This document shows, piece by piece, positions 34,437 through 43,112 of a DNA stretch of 64,000 nt. Origin of the DNA: Bacteroidota bacterium. Lineage in GTDB: Bacteria; Bacteroidota; Bacteroidia; Bacteroidales; UBA10428. The first letter of the stretch is position 1; each line of letters opens with the position of its first letter. The position numbers and the translations under genes were made by a program. The notes under the pieces were generated by a model. That model searched no databases. It was not told the DNA's origin and saw only the letters and a program-made list of their open reading frames with translations. The stretch lies in NCBI GenBank assembly GCA_016699695.1, contig CP065006.1:1364001-1428000 (forward strand), written 5' to 3'.

Positions 34437-35216
34437 ATGAACAGACTCAATCAACTTTTTCAGCATAAAAAACACAATCTCCTCTCGGTCTATTTTTCTG
34501 CAGGCCACCCAAATCTGCACGATACAACCGAAATATTATTGTCGCTCGATAAGGCCGGAGCCGATATTGTCGAGATAGGAATTCCATTTTCCGATCCGGT
34601 AGCAGACGGACCTGTTATACAACGTAGCAGTCATCAGGCACTTCAGAATGGCATGAGTCTTTCGTTGTTGTTTGAACAATTAAAAGATATACGAAAAAAA
34701 ACACAGATACCCATTGTGCTCATGGGTTACCTGAACCCTGTATTGCAATTTGGTATTGAGGCCTTTTGCAAAAAGTGCCAGGAAACAGGTATCGACGGTG
34801 TCATTTTGCCAGATCTTCCGCCAGCTTTGTATCAGCAGCGATACCAGCCATACTTCGAAGAAACCGACCTGGCAAACATCTTGTTGGTTCCCCCGCAAAC
34901 CGACGATGCACGCATCCTCGAACTCGACAAGTTGTCGAAAGGTTTTCTATACATTGTGGCTGCCTCTTCTACTACCGGCACCAAAAAAGGATTTGAACCC
35001 TATCAGATCGAATATTTTAACCGTCTGAAAAAACTAAATCTTAAAACACCTACCCTCATCGGTTTTGGCATTTCTGACCATCAAAGCTTTCAGGAGGCAT
35101 GCCGTTATGGCAATGGTGCTATTATTGGGTCGGCATTTATTCAAGCCCTGGAAAAAGAAGGTTCGTTGAAGGGAAAAATTGAGTCGTTTATCGGGACAAT
35201 TAAATCGGATTTATAA
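34437..35216 (+). CDS. trpA: Tryptophan synthase alpha chain
   Basis: TrpA cleaves indole-3-glycerol phosphate and channels indole to TrpB. The 259-residue TIM barrel has E47 and D57 in ADIVEIGIPFSDPVADGP, matching the catalytic pair of the family, then GVILPDLPP and LIGFGISDHQ. It is the last gene of the trp operon. An MFS transporter follows 73 bases later on the same strand and could share the transcript. Confidence 0.97.
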   Translation: MNRLNQLFQHKKHNLLSVYFSAGHPNLHDTTEILLSLDKAGADIVEIGIPFSDPVADGPVIQRSSHQALQNGMSLSLLFEQLKDIRKKTQIPIVLMGYLNPVLQFGIEAFCKKCQETGIDGVILPDLPPALYQQRYQPYFEETDLANILLVPPQTDDARILELDKLSKGFLYIVAASSTTGTKKGFEPYQIEYFNRLKKLNLKTPTLIGFGISDHQSFQEACRYGNGAIIGSAFIQALEKEGSLKGKIESFIGTIKSDL

Positions 35217-35289
35217 TAAGTGGATATATTCGATGCAATATTTTCAGCTGAACTTAAACAAGCACCACTTCAAATAAACTTCCTGCCAG

Positions 35290-36435
35290 ATGATGACGGT
35301 ATTTAAAATACGCTTTATTTACTTGTTTCTCTATATGGCTTTTGCTGTATGGAGAGTCTATTACAATATTTTTCTGGAGCAGGAGGGTTTTACAGGTACA
35401 CAAATCGGCACACTGAATGCCATTATGCAAGGAAGTATTTTTCTGGTTGTCACTCTTTGGGGAGTGTATGCCGACCATCATGGGATCAGACCAACTTTAC
35501 GCATTGGGGTTTTGGTCACTGCTGTGTTTATCTTCTTTCTCGGAAATGTAACAAGTTTTGCTGCCCTTTTAATTTATATACCGCTCTTATCGTTCTTTTA
35601 CCATCCGATGGGGCCGCTCACCGATGCTCTTGCCATGCAGTATGCCGAAACCGAAAAGAAACATTCTTATGGCAGTTTCAGGTTATGGGGTTCATTAGGT
35701 TGGGCACTTGCTTCGATACTGGGTGGTTTTTTGTTTGCAAAGCTCCCCCTTAATAATATTTTCCCCTTGTCGGCGCTATTGTTTCTTTTTGCAATACCCT
35801 TTTTAACGACCCGTAAAAGAAAAAGAGTGTTTAAACCAAATTTTGAACGTCTTCACTTTAGAGAATTACTTAAGAATAAGCCTCTCATGTGGTTTACGGC
35901 TTTAGTAGCACTTTATGGTATAATTTGTTCGCCGGTAAACTCGTTTCTGAATCTGTATTTTTCGTCAATTGATGCATCCAATAACACCATAGGTTATGCA
36001 TATGCCATCATGGCACTTAGCGAAATACCACTATTTATAATTGGTAACCGATTGCTAAAAAAAATAGGCCTGCATAGGCTTATACTCATCGGCATGCTCA
36101 CTATGTTCATCCGTTTCTTGTTGTATGGTAGTTTCCCAACCATAGCTGTAGCACTGGCTACTGGTGCTCTTCAGGGGGTTTCGCTGGCTTTTTTTCTGGT
36201 AGGCGCCATCGAATACATTGGCAAAATTATGCCCCCCGGCAAACAGGCCACCGGGCAATCAATTATTTGGGGAAGCTACCTGGGGATAGGACAAACAGCC
36301 GGTAACCTGCTAATCGGATTCTTAATGGACAAAATTGGAATGGTGTCGGTGATGCAGGTCTTTATCGCAGCATCGGCTCTCTGTCTGTTGATGGCTTTCT
36401 GGTTTTTTAAAATTCATCGCCACCCGGGAGGTTGA
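35290..36435 (+). CDS. MFS transporter (MFS_1_like family)
   Basis: A 381-residue inner-membrane protein with about twelve helices. FYHPMGPLTDALAMQYAETEKKHSYGSFRLWGSLGWALA lies after helix 4 and is the signature of the MFS_1_like/LacY-HcaT-NupG-related group, where D and G-S-F-R-x-W-G-S are conserved. The N-terminus is MMTVFKIRFIYLFLYMAFAVW. The substrate is unknown. It begins 73 bases after trpA, and no terminator is visible between, but a link to tryptophan is speculation. Confidence 0.85.
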   Translation: MMTVFKIRFIYLFLYMAFAVWRVYYNIFLEQEGFTGTQIGTLNAIMQGSIFLVVTLWGVYADHHGIRPTLRIGVLVTAVFIFFLGNVTSFAALLIYIPLLSFFYHPMGPLTDALAMQYAETEKKHSYGSFRLWGSLGWALASILGGFLFAKLPLNNIFPLSALLFLFAIPFLTTRKRKRVFKPNFERLHFRELLKNKPLMWFTALVALYGIICSPVNSFLNLYFSSIDASNNTIGYAYAIMALSEIPLFIIGNRLLKKIGLHRLILIGMLTMFIRFLLYGSFPTIAVALATGALQGVSLAFFLVGAIEYIGKIMPPGKQATGQSIIWGSYLGIGQTAGNLLIGFLMDKIGMVSVMQVFIAASALCLLMAFWFFKIHRHPGG

Positions 36436-36486
36436 TTTGATCAAAAGTTCCTGAAAAAACGGTAAAAAAGAAGTTGTGCCGAACTC

Positions 36487-36861
36487 CTACCAACCTGCCA
36501 ACAACCAATTCAATGCAGCAGTGCGGGTTGCAAAAACCATGTGCTGGTAGCCCGGAATTTCCTGATCCACCTCCAAAGCCATTGAAAATGCCGTTTCCAT
36601 AGGTCTTTGGTGTATCACGGCTGTTCTTACTGAGGTGTAAGAACTAAGTTGCTCTTTTAGGGTATCGAGAATGATGGAAGTATCAGAGATTTCAAACCGG
36701 TAATTTGCCTTGGTGGCATCGGTTAAAATAAGCAAATTGCGCGGAAGCGAACCATCGTTTTTAATTTTCTCTCCGTATTCAATCAATTGGTTCAGATCCA
36801 CCTCGCCACTGTATTCCACTTCGAGAATCTGAAGGTTATTATTGAATTGATAGCTTATCAT
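36487..36861 (-). CDS. SpoIIAA/STAS-like small protein
   Basis: A 124-residue protein without signal or membrane segment. Alternating strands and helices (ILEVEYSGEVDLNQLIEYG, LLILTDATKANYRF, VRTAVIHQRPMETAFSMALE, MVFATRTAALNWL) resemble the SpoIIAA-like fold found in small Bacteroidota and proteobacterial proteins. No phosphorylatable Ser in a DSSG motif is present, so it is not an anti-sigma antagonist by sequence. The function is unknown and it stands alone between other units. Confidence 0.6.
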   Translation of the reverse strand: MISYQFNNNLQILEVEYSGEVDLNQLIEYGEKIKNDGSLPRNLLILTDATKANYRFEISDTSIILDTLKEQLSSYTSVRTAVIHQRPMETAFSMALEVDQEIPGYQHMVFATRTAALNWLLAGW

Positions 36862-36972
36862 TCTGCCTCATAATTGCTTTTCAAATATAGCGTATTATGC
36901 TCAAGAAATCTGATCAAATTGGTTCGAAAGACGAATTCATTTCAAGTCTGCAAAACCGAAATGCCTTCCTGA

Positions 36973-37401
36973 TTATTCTACAAAGTTAAGTACAAGGTTA
37001 TTCTCTCGACAGAATACATCAATATCGTATTGGGTTAAAAAAGTCGGCATATTGAATAAAACATTGGCTCCCTGCAGATGCTCCTGGATCCAATCGACCC
37101 CATACCAGGTAATCGTATCGCCGGCAGGAAGACTGCGTAAAAGCATTTTTAACTCTTCGCGACTCGTTACCGCATATTCATTGGCTAATACCTCTTCGGT
37201 GGTTTTATAGCGGCTGGTTGCAACCACTAACGAGAAACGCAAATCGCCATTTGCATCCCAGGAATAAAGCTCCCAACCCACATCGTGTGCCTCAAGTATA
37301 AGGGAATCGGGAATTGTCAACTCGCGAACATCCAACAGGGGTTCTTTGGTGCAGGAAATCAGAACAGAAGTCAATAGAATTAAAAGTATAAAACCTCGCA
37401 T
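36973..37401 (-). CDS. Small hypothetical lipoprotein
   Basis: A 142-residue protein with a lipoprotein signal: FILLILLTSVLISC gives a lipobox with Cys at residue 17. The mature part is rich in aromatic residues (WELYSWDANGDLRFSLVVATSR) and acidic residues and contains no motif I know. It ends CRENNLVLNFVE. It is likely attached to the inner leaflet of the outer membrane. The next gene on the same strand upstream (DUF6340-like) lies 97 bases away, so they may be co-transcribed. Confidence 0.7.
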   Translation of the reverse strand: MRGFILLILLTSVLISCTKEPLLDVRELTIPDSLILEAHDVGWELYSWDANGDLRFSLVVATSRYKTTEEVLANEYAVTSREELKMLLRSLPAGDTITWYGVDWIQEHLQGANVLFNMPTFLTQYDIDVFCRENNLVLNFVE

Positions 37402-37497
37402 GGCGATTTCTTTTTTTATGTTGCAATTACTGATCTTAAACGGTTCGCATGTGCGAATTGTTGCAGCGAAATTAATCGGATTTACTTTACTCGCAAG

Positions 37498-38541
37498 CTA
37501 TTGCATAAGCTGGGCGTTGAGGATTTCTTCCTCGCGTATCCTGGCCTGTATGTCGTTATAATATCCGTTGGCATCTTTGTCGTTGTAATCGACATAGGCT
37601 CTGCGCGCCCATTCGCTGGCTTTTTGCAAATCGCCCAGCACTTCCCATGCTACTGCAATGTTAAAAGCTGCCTCGTTGTATGCTTTTTTGTCTTTCTTGT
37701 GGTTGCTCTCCAAGACCATGGTCCACGATTCGATGGCTCCTTTCCAGTCGGCAACTTCAGACCTGCGCACACCCTGCTGCAGGTTTTTACTCTTTTTTGG
37801 CTTGTTGTAAAAATAACGTGTAACGCTCGTAATCCAGGGCGAAATGCGTTTACCATAGAATAAGCCCAAGTCGTAACTTACCTGGTTAACGATCTCTACT
37901 TTGCTTAAAACGGTATTCACAGCCGATTCTGCCGAATAAACCGACGAGTTTAAATCGATATATTCGGTGGTGCGATACTCATCGGTAATTTTTTGTTCCC
38001 GGGGATCGTAGATGCGTAAACCAATGTTAAGGGTCACTGTTCCGCTTGTATTGATGGAAGTCGTGTTCACATTCGGTGTCTTTATAGTTCCCATGTTGAA
38101 AGGAATACCGGTGACCATGTAATCGGAGTCGAACACTTCAATGGCCATTACTGCATCGGCGTTGTATTTCTCGCAATACTTTTTCACTGCATCCCAGTCC
38201 AGTGGTTTCGGAAAGGTGTTTTTAGTTCCCCCTCCTTCGTAACGCTCCCCGGACCGGATGACGGTGATGCGGCCGTAGGATGAACAAAGTTCTACTATGC
38301 CTTCGATGTATTTTCCGATTGCTTGCTCGTCCTGAGCAAACACCTCGCCAGTAAGTACTTTCTCTATTTTGGTTCCGGAATTGACTGGCAATAATGTGCC
38401 ATCAATGACAACAATTGACCGGATATGCGAGGGAAGTGGCGCCAGGGCAGGTTTGGTAGTGTTAACACTAACCCAAGCATTGTTCTGCAAAAGAAAAAAT
38501 GCTGCTGCCAGAAATAAGGTTGTTCTAATTTGTTTCATCAT
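37498..38541 (-). CDS. DUF6340-like exported protein
   Basis: I take ATG 38541 (MMKQIRTTLFLAAAFFLLQ), which opens into a signal peptide; an upstream in-frame start at 38574 would bury the signal behind polar residues. The protein is 347 residues. It has a conserved-looking start of the mature domain (IRSIVVIDGTLLP), DADAVMAIEVFDSDY-like strands (NADAVMAIEVFDSD), TVTLNIGLRIYDPREQKI, and a C-terminal TPR-like pair (EVADWKGAIESWTMVLES, AAFNIAVAWEVLGDLQKASEWARRAY). This matches the DUF6340 family of Bacteroidota, of unknown function. Confidence 0.72.
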   Translation of the reverse strand: MMKQIRTTLFLAAAFFLLQNNAWVSVNTTKPALAPLPSHIRSIVVIDGTLLPVNSGTKIEKVLTGEVFAQDEQAIGKYIEGIVELCSSYGRITVIRSGERYEGGGTKNTFPKPLDWDAVKKYCEKYNADAVMAIEVFDSDYMVTGIPFNMGTIKTPNVNTTSINTSGTVTLNIGLRIYDPREQKITDEYRTTEYIDLNSSVYSAESAVNTVLSKVEIVNQVSYDLGLFYGKRISPWITSVTRYFYNKPKKSKNLQQGVRRSEVADWKGAIESWTMVLESNHKKDKKAYNEAAFNIAVAWEVLGDLQKASEWARRAYVDYNDKDANGYYNDIQARIREEEILNAQLMQ

Positions 38542-38904
38542 AACAATATTAATTTTGAAGGTATAATCGAACACCCATGTTATTGTTTAATTGCTATCGT
38601 GTGTGTTTTACTAAACATGGGTGCTTCATTTAGTTGGATTGAAATTAAACTAAAAATACAGAATTGGGCGAAACAATATCTATGCCATTTGAAAAACTAA
38701 TTAACAAGTCGGTGGAAACCAGATAAATAACTTCAAGTATCTTATAAAAGATAAGCCTGAGTCCAATTGATAGCCAGTTACTACAAGGACTTTTTGCTTA
38801 TTCTTTGTTGGAACAAATTGTACGATTACTATTTTTTCTTCTCATTGTTGCATGTTCTTCCCCGATGTTTCATAACTTTTGGATACCAATTAAACCAAAC
38901 TACC
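38542..38904. other. AT-rich intergenic region
   Basis: Region between two divergent genes. One frame is open from 38767 into the next gene, but the reading is Phe/Tyr-rich and does not look like protein; I see no RNA gene or clear promoter. Confidence 0.4.
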
Positions 38905-39570
38905 ATGAAAACTTCCGATCAACCCCAATTGATTTCCTACAAAACCCTTCAACGCACCCTTGGAATCACAGGTGTTTCGCTTCCGGTTATTCTAATTCTC
39001 GGGTCGATCGTTCTCGATCGTTGCTGTGGAGTGCAAGGTTCTATCAGCAATTATTACCACACACGAATGGGGAATGTATTTGTGGGTTACCTTTGTGCCA
39101 TAGGTCTTTTTTTGTGGTCGTACAAAGGTTATCCCGATAGCTGGGACAATCTTGCCGGCAATCTGGCCTGCGTGTTTGCCATTGGAGTAGCTTTTATGCC
39201 TACAAGCGTTACACCCGATGAGCTTTCGAATTGCCTGGTTCAGGAAACAGACAATGGCATTGTAGGCGTTTTGCATCTGATCTCGGCCGCTTTGTTGTTT
39301 TTGGTTTTAGCAGCATTTTCTCTGCTTATCTTTACCAAAGGAGACCCGCAACCTACTCCACGCAAAATTCTGCGTAACAGGATTTACAAAGCCTGTGGAT
39401 GGATAATGCTGGCCGGAATTTTGATAATGGCCATTTATATAGTATGGCTTCGCCAAAGCTTCCCTGCCTTGCAGAAATTAAGCCCCATTTTTTGGCTCGA
39501 AGCACTTTGTTTGTGGGCTTTTGGTATATCGTGGCTAACGAAAGGCGAAGTAATTCTGAAGGACAAATAG
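38905..39570 (+). CDS. DUF998-like multi-pass membrane protein
   Basis: From ATG 38905 (MKTSDQPQLISYKTLQ) this is a 221-residue protein with six hydrophobic helices. Between helices 1 and 2 it has SIVLDRCCGVQGSISNYYHT, and a conserved FMPTSVTPDELSNCL follows helix 3. This resembles small integral membrane proteins of the DUF998 or frag1-like kind found in Bacteroidota; a family match cannot be confirmed by eye. No enzymatic motif is known to me. Stand-alone gene. Confidence 0.6.
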   Translation: MKTSDQPQLISYKTLQRTLGITGVSLPVILILGSIVLDRCCGVQGSISNYYHTRMGNVFVGYLCAIGLFLWSYKGYPDSWDNLAGNLACVFAIGVAFMPTSVTPDELSNCLVQETDNGIVGVLHLISAALLFLVLAAFSLLIFTKGDPQPTPRKILRNRIYKACGWIMLAGILIMAIYIVWLRQSFPALQKLSPIFWLEALCLWAFGISWLTKGEVILKDK

Positions 39571-39645
39571 TTTTAAATATTCATCTTCAGTTAAAATTGA
39601 ACTTATTTCATTTTTCTATGATTTCTATACTGAAGTTTTTTGTGT

Positions 39646-39653
39646 TAATTTTG
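39646..39653 (+). promoter_or_regulatory. -7 box of the small outer membrane protein gene
   Basis: TAATTTTG fits TAnnTTTG; it lies 66 bases before ATG 39719. Confidence 0.45.
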
Positions 39654-39718
39654 GGGCACAAAAACATCGATGAAGCTTAGAATCTTATTTTGAATCACTT
39701 TAATACAACTGTGCAACT

Positions 39719-40150
39719 ATGAAAAAAATCCTTTTTACATTTCTTTTAATAATAGGAATCTCATGCGTTTCTATGGGTCAGGAATTTGGTTTGCGTTTTG
39801 GAAACTTTGGCTACAATGGGGTTGCCATTGATGGAGTTTTCCAGGCAGGAAAATTCAGCCGGATACATGCCGACGCATACTTTAATGATGGCCTGGGTCT
39901 TGATGTGTTATGGGATTTTCTCTACAAGCCACTCGGCGAGGAAGCTTTCAACTGGTATCTTGGTGCAGGTCCTTACACCTTCTTAAGCGATAATTTTCAA
40001 CTGGGTGTAGCGGGCGAAGCAGGTATTGAATACCACTTTAACGGAGCCCCGCTGGCCTTAGGCCTCGATTGGAGACCTTACCTGAGAATTATTGATAACA
40101 CCGATATGTATTGGGATAGTTTTGGGTTAAATATCCGATTCGTCTTTTAA
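39719..40150 (+). CDS. Small exported beta-barrel-like protein
   Basis: A 143-residue protein with a signal peptide (MKKILFTFLLIIGISCVSMG) and short amphipathic strands (FGLRFGNFGYNGVAIDGVF, LGLDWRPYLRI, SFGLNIRFVF). The terminal Phe is the usual signal for outer-membrane insertion by BAM. Too small for a large pore; an eight-stranded barrel is likely. Related in plan, though only weakly in sequence, to the 143-residue product of 47287-47718. A clear terminator follows, so it is a single-gene unit. Confidence 0.7.
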   Translation: MKKILFTFLLIIGISCVSMGQEFGLRFGNFGYNGVAIDGVFQAGKFSRIHADAYFNDGLGLDVLWDFLYKPLGEEAFNWYLGAGPYTFLSDNFQLGVAGEAGIEYHFNGAPLALGLDWRPYLRIIDNTDMYWDSFGLNIRFVF

Positions 40151-40194
40151 CAGAAGCTCTTGTAATAAAATCCTCCAATTCGGTTTAACGATAG

Positions 40195-40223
40195 TAGCGC
40201 ACAATTTGGTGCGCTATTTTTTT
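40195..40223 (+). terminator. Intrinsic terminator after the small barrel gene
   Basis: Perfect 8-bp stem TAGCGCAC/GTGCGCTA (40195-40202 with 40209-40216), loop AATTTG, then seven T (40217-40223). Confidence 0.9.
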
Positions 40224-40274
40224 ATCTTTAGGCAAAAATAGGGATTCTAAACCCAAACCTTCTTTTTATCCAAT

Positions 40275-42281
40275 ATGGAAACCGGAATACTCAGCGATAT
40301 TGTAATCATCTTTGCGCTTTCTATTAGTGTTAACTTACTGTTTAACAGACTGAAGGTACCCAACATTATTGGCTACATGCTTACAGGCATCATTGCCGGC
40401 CCCCACCTGCTCGGTTTAATAAAAGGGAAACACGAAATTGAACTGATGGCCGAAATTGGTGTGGTTCTGCTGATGTTTACACTGGGCCTTGAGTTTTCGC
40501 TGAAACAACTTATTAAAATCCGAAAGGTGGTTTTTCTGGGTGGATTTTTGCAATTTGTCCTCACTGGACTGGTAATCTTTGGGGTAGCAAAGGTTTTCGA
40601 TTTACCGCCAAGAACAGCAATTTTTGCAGGCTTTATCACTTCGCTCAGCAGTACAGCCATAGTACTTAAAATATTGCAGGAGCGCTCCGAACTTACCTCG
40701 AACTATGGACGAACTGTAATCGGAATCCTGATTTTTCAAGATCTCATGCTGGTGCCCCTGTTGCTGTTTACCCAGTTTATGTCGGGCGATAACCTGGAAA
40801 TTGGTCAGGATCTTTTACTGCTTAGCTTGAAGGGTATTGGTATTATTGCTTTCATTTATGCTGGTAGCAAATGGGCCACTCCATGGCTATTAAAATTCCT
40901 GGTCACTCGTAAAAATCAGGAACTGTTTCTGATGAGTGTATTCCTGTTTTGCATTGCTGTGGCATTGCTTACTTTCAGCCTGGGAATGTCGCTTGCATTT
41001 GGAGCTTTCCTTGCCGGACTGATGATTTCTGCTTCGGATTACAGTCACAATGTATTTGGCAACCTGGTGCCCTTTAAAAACATGTTCGCCAGTTTCTTTT
41101 TTGTATCCATCGGAATGCTTCTGGACCTTAGCTATGTATTTGATAACCTGGCCCTCGTTAGTTTTACACTTTTATTGGTATTATTGGTAAAAACAATTAT
41201 TGCCGGAGGTACAGGCTTTATTCTGGGCCATACTTTCAGGGGTACTGTGCTGGTAGGTATTGCCCTTAGCCAGGTGGGTGAATTTTCTTTTGTGCTGGCC
41301 AAAATAGGCCGCAGTCAACAGCTACTGCCTGAGAACCTTTTTCAGCTTTTCTTATCGGTGGCCGTTTTAAGCATGTCGCTCACACCTTTTTTTATCTCTA
41401 TTGCCCGGCCATTTACTAATTTTTTACTTAAACTTCCCCTACCGCGAGTGCTTATTGATGGCTTGTTTCCCTTAAAGGAAATTCCGGTACCAGAATATAC
41501 AGGCCATTTGGTTATCATCGGAAAAGACTTAAGGGCACAGAAACTGTCTATGCTCGCGAAAAAACAAGATATTCCTTACGTCTCCATCTGCTTCGACCCT
41601 ATTATGGTCCGCGAAAAGCAAATAGCCGGCGAAGCTGTTATTTATGGCGATGCCCTGAATGAACCAATCTTGTTGAAAGCGCATGTCGAACGTGCCGATA
41701 TTGTGGTGGTATCTGTAGGTGATGTCATTGCTTCTACGGCCATTATCGATAAGGTGCGCCAGATAAATCATCATGCTTTCATTTTGGGTCGGGCAAAAAA
41801 TGTGGAAGACCTCGAACTGCTTTTTAAACAGGGAGCCAACCACATTGTACCGGAGAAGTTCGAAACTGCCATTGAGTTTTTTAACCAGATTTTGAAAAAA
41901 AGATTAATGCCCCAGCGCGATATTTCGGTATTGGTTAACAGGGTGCGTGAAGATTATTATGGTGTTTTTCGCGAGTATAGCCGTACCGAGCCCGGATGGT
42001 TTCTGGAAGAACTACCCGACTTTGAAATCAATGCCTACCGGGTAGAAACAGGATCGGAAATTGTGGGCCGTTCGCTCCGCGACATAGCCTTGCGCCGCCG
42101 GATGAATGTGACACTTCTGGCTATCAAGCGTGAAAATGAAATTATTGAACACCCCGATGCCGACATTAGCTTTGTACCCGATGATTGCATATACCTGTTA
42201 GGAAGACCTGAAAACCTCGTGCAAGCCCAAAAAATGCTCACTTCCAATCAAACTATCCATGAAGAACCACTTACAAATTAG
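40275..42281 (+). CDS. CPA2 K+(Na+)/H+ antiporter with RCK domains
   Basis: A 668-residue KefB/KefC-like antiporter. Residues 1-385 are the Na_H_exchanger membrane domain, with FIT(S)LSSTAIVLKIL as the TM4-5 crossing and the ion-binding GRTVIGILIFQDLMLVPLL. Residues 410-540 are a TrkA-N domain; its usual Rossmann GxGxxG reads LVIIGKDLRAQKL, so NAD binding may be altered. Residues 575-655 are a TrkA-C domain (ETGSEIVGRSLRDIALRRR, ending DDCIYLLGRPENL). This layout regulates cation/proton exchange by cytosolic ligands. The last 23 bases overlap the next gene. Confidence 0.93.
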   Translation: METGILSDIVIIFALSISVNLLFNRLKVPNIIGYMLTGIIAGPHLLGLIKGKHEIELMAEIGVVLLMFTLGLEFSLKQLIKIRKVVFLGGFLQFVLTGLVIFGVAKVFDLPPRTAIFAGFITSLSSTAIVLKILQERSELTSNYGRTVIGILIFQDLMLVPLLLFTQFMSGDNLEIGQDLLLLSLKGIGIIAFIYAGSKWATPWLLKFLVTRKNQELFLMSVFLFCIAVALLTFSLGMSLAFGAFLAGLMISASDYSHNVFGNLVPFKNMFASFFFVSIGMLLDLSYVFDNLALVSFTLLLVLLVKTIIAGGTGFILGHTFRGTVLVGIALSQVGEFSFVLAKIGRSQQLLPENLFQLFLSVAVLSMSLTPFFISIARPFTNFLLKLPLPRVLIDGLFPLKEIPVPEYTGHLVIIGKDLRAQKLSMLAKKQDIPYVSICFDPIMVREKQIAGEAVIYGDALNEPILLKAHVERADIVVVSVGDVIASTAIIDKVRQINHHAFILGRAKNVEDLELLFKQGANHIVPEKFETAIEFFNQILKKRLMPQRDISVLVNRVREDYYGVFREYSRTEPGWFLEELPDFEINAYRVETGSEIVGRSLRDIALRRRMNVTLLAIKRENEIIEHPDADISFVPDDCIYLLGRPENLVQAQKMLTSNQTIHEEPLTN

Positions 42282-42954
42282 CATCTTTTGTTTTTTATTG
42301 CTAACCTCAACAAGTTTTTTAACTGCCCAGCAACATCGCTTTTATCCTGAGCATGGCGACCTGCTTTTTCAGGACCTGGACTGCGGACCGCTCTGCGATG
42401 CCATCGAATCGGTTACGGAAGGCTACCATGGTGCCAACTTTTCTCACATGGGTTTGGTGGTTTTACACAGCGATTCTTCTTATTGGGTTTTAGAAGCCAC
42501 CGGAGCAGGAGTAATTGAAACAGCTTTCCAACAGTTTATTCAACGCAGTACCGACAGTGCTGGAAATCCAAAAGTGATGGTAGCCAGGGTAAAAGATGCC
42601 TATTTGCCGCTAATTCCGAAAGTAATGCTGCTAAAGGAAAAATACCTCGGCTTGCCCTATAATACCAGTTACATCTGGAACGACAGTAGCTATTACTGCT
42701 CGCAACTTATTTATACACTATTCGAGCAGGCAAACAATGGAGCAACTTTTTTTGAACTTCAACCCATGACTTTTAAAGTTCCCGGAGGGTTTGAAATGAA
42801 TGCTGCATGGAAAGCATACTACCAGGAACTCGGAATTGAAATTCCTGAAGGTATGCCTGGCTGCAACCCCGGCGGTTTGTCGCGTTCGGAGAAAATTGAA
42901 GTGGTGTATTTTTATGGCACTCCGAAAGGTTATCTCGAAAGTCATTCAAAATAA
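42259..42954 (+). CDS. YiiX-like NlpC/P60-fold cysteine hydrolase
   Basis: A 231-residue exported protein (signal peptide ending FLTAQ) of the YiiX/YebB group of the NlpC/P60 superfamily in circular permuted form. H63 in ANFSHMGLVV and C147 in SSYYCSQLIYTL are the likely catalytic pair; HGDLLFQDL (32-40) opens the fold. Homologues cleave lipid- or peptide-linked bonds; the substrate here is unknown. Its start overlaps the antiporter by 23 bases in another frame, so translation is probably coupled. Confidence 0.87.
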   Translation: MKNHLQISIFCFLLLTSTSFLTAQQHRFYPEHGDLLFQDLDCGPLCDAIESVTEGYHGANFSHMGLVVLHSDSSYWVLEATGAGVIETAFQQFIQRSTDSAGNPKVMVARVKDAYLPLIPKVMLLKEKYLGLPYNTSYIWNDSSYYCSQLIYTLFEQANNGATFFELQPMTFKVPGGFEMNAAWKAYYQELGIEIPEGMPGCNPGGLSRSEKIEVVYFYGTPKGYLESHSK

Positions 42955-43021
42955 AAGATCTTGCTGGTCACTCCTATCAACCTGCTCAAATTACCGTTAA
43001 GACAGATTTGATTTCAATTAC

Positions 43022-43039
43022 CCCTGGCTGAAGCCAGGG
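43022..43039. other. Hairpin between convergent genes
   Basis: Perfect 7-bp stem CCCTGGC/GCCAGGG with tetraloop TGAA. It lies between the convergent YiiX-like and aminotransferase genes and could end the plus transcript, but no clean T-run follows. Confidence 0.5.
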
Positions 43040-43089
43040 TCAATTGAATTGTTTAGGGTTCAATTAACTGTTTAAAAAGAATGTCTAGT

Positions 43090-43112
43090 CTGATTTAACC
43101 CAACTAAATCAG
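43090..43112 (-). terminator. Hairpin overlapping the stop of the aminotransferase gene
   Basis: Perfect 8-bp stem CTGATTTA/TAAATCAG (43090-43097 with 43105-43112), loop ACCCAAC. On the minus strand it is followed by a T-rich stretch. It is AT-rich and therefore weaker than the other terminators here. Confidence 0.45.

Noticed and set aside
38767..38904. N-terminal extension of the DUF998-like protein
   Set aside because: It would add 46 Phe/Tyr-rich residues before a good ATG at 38905 that fits the membrane protein; codons look non-coding.
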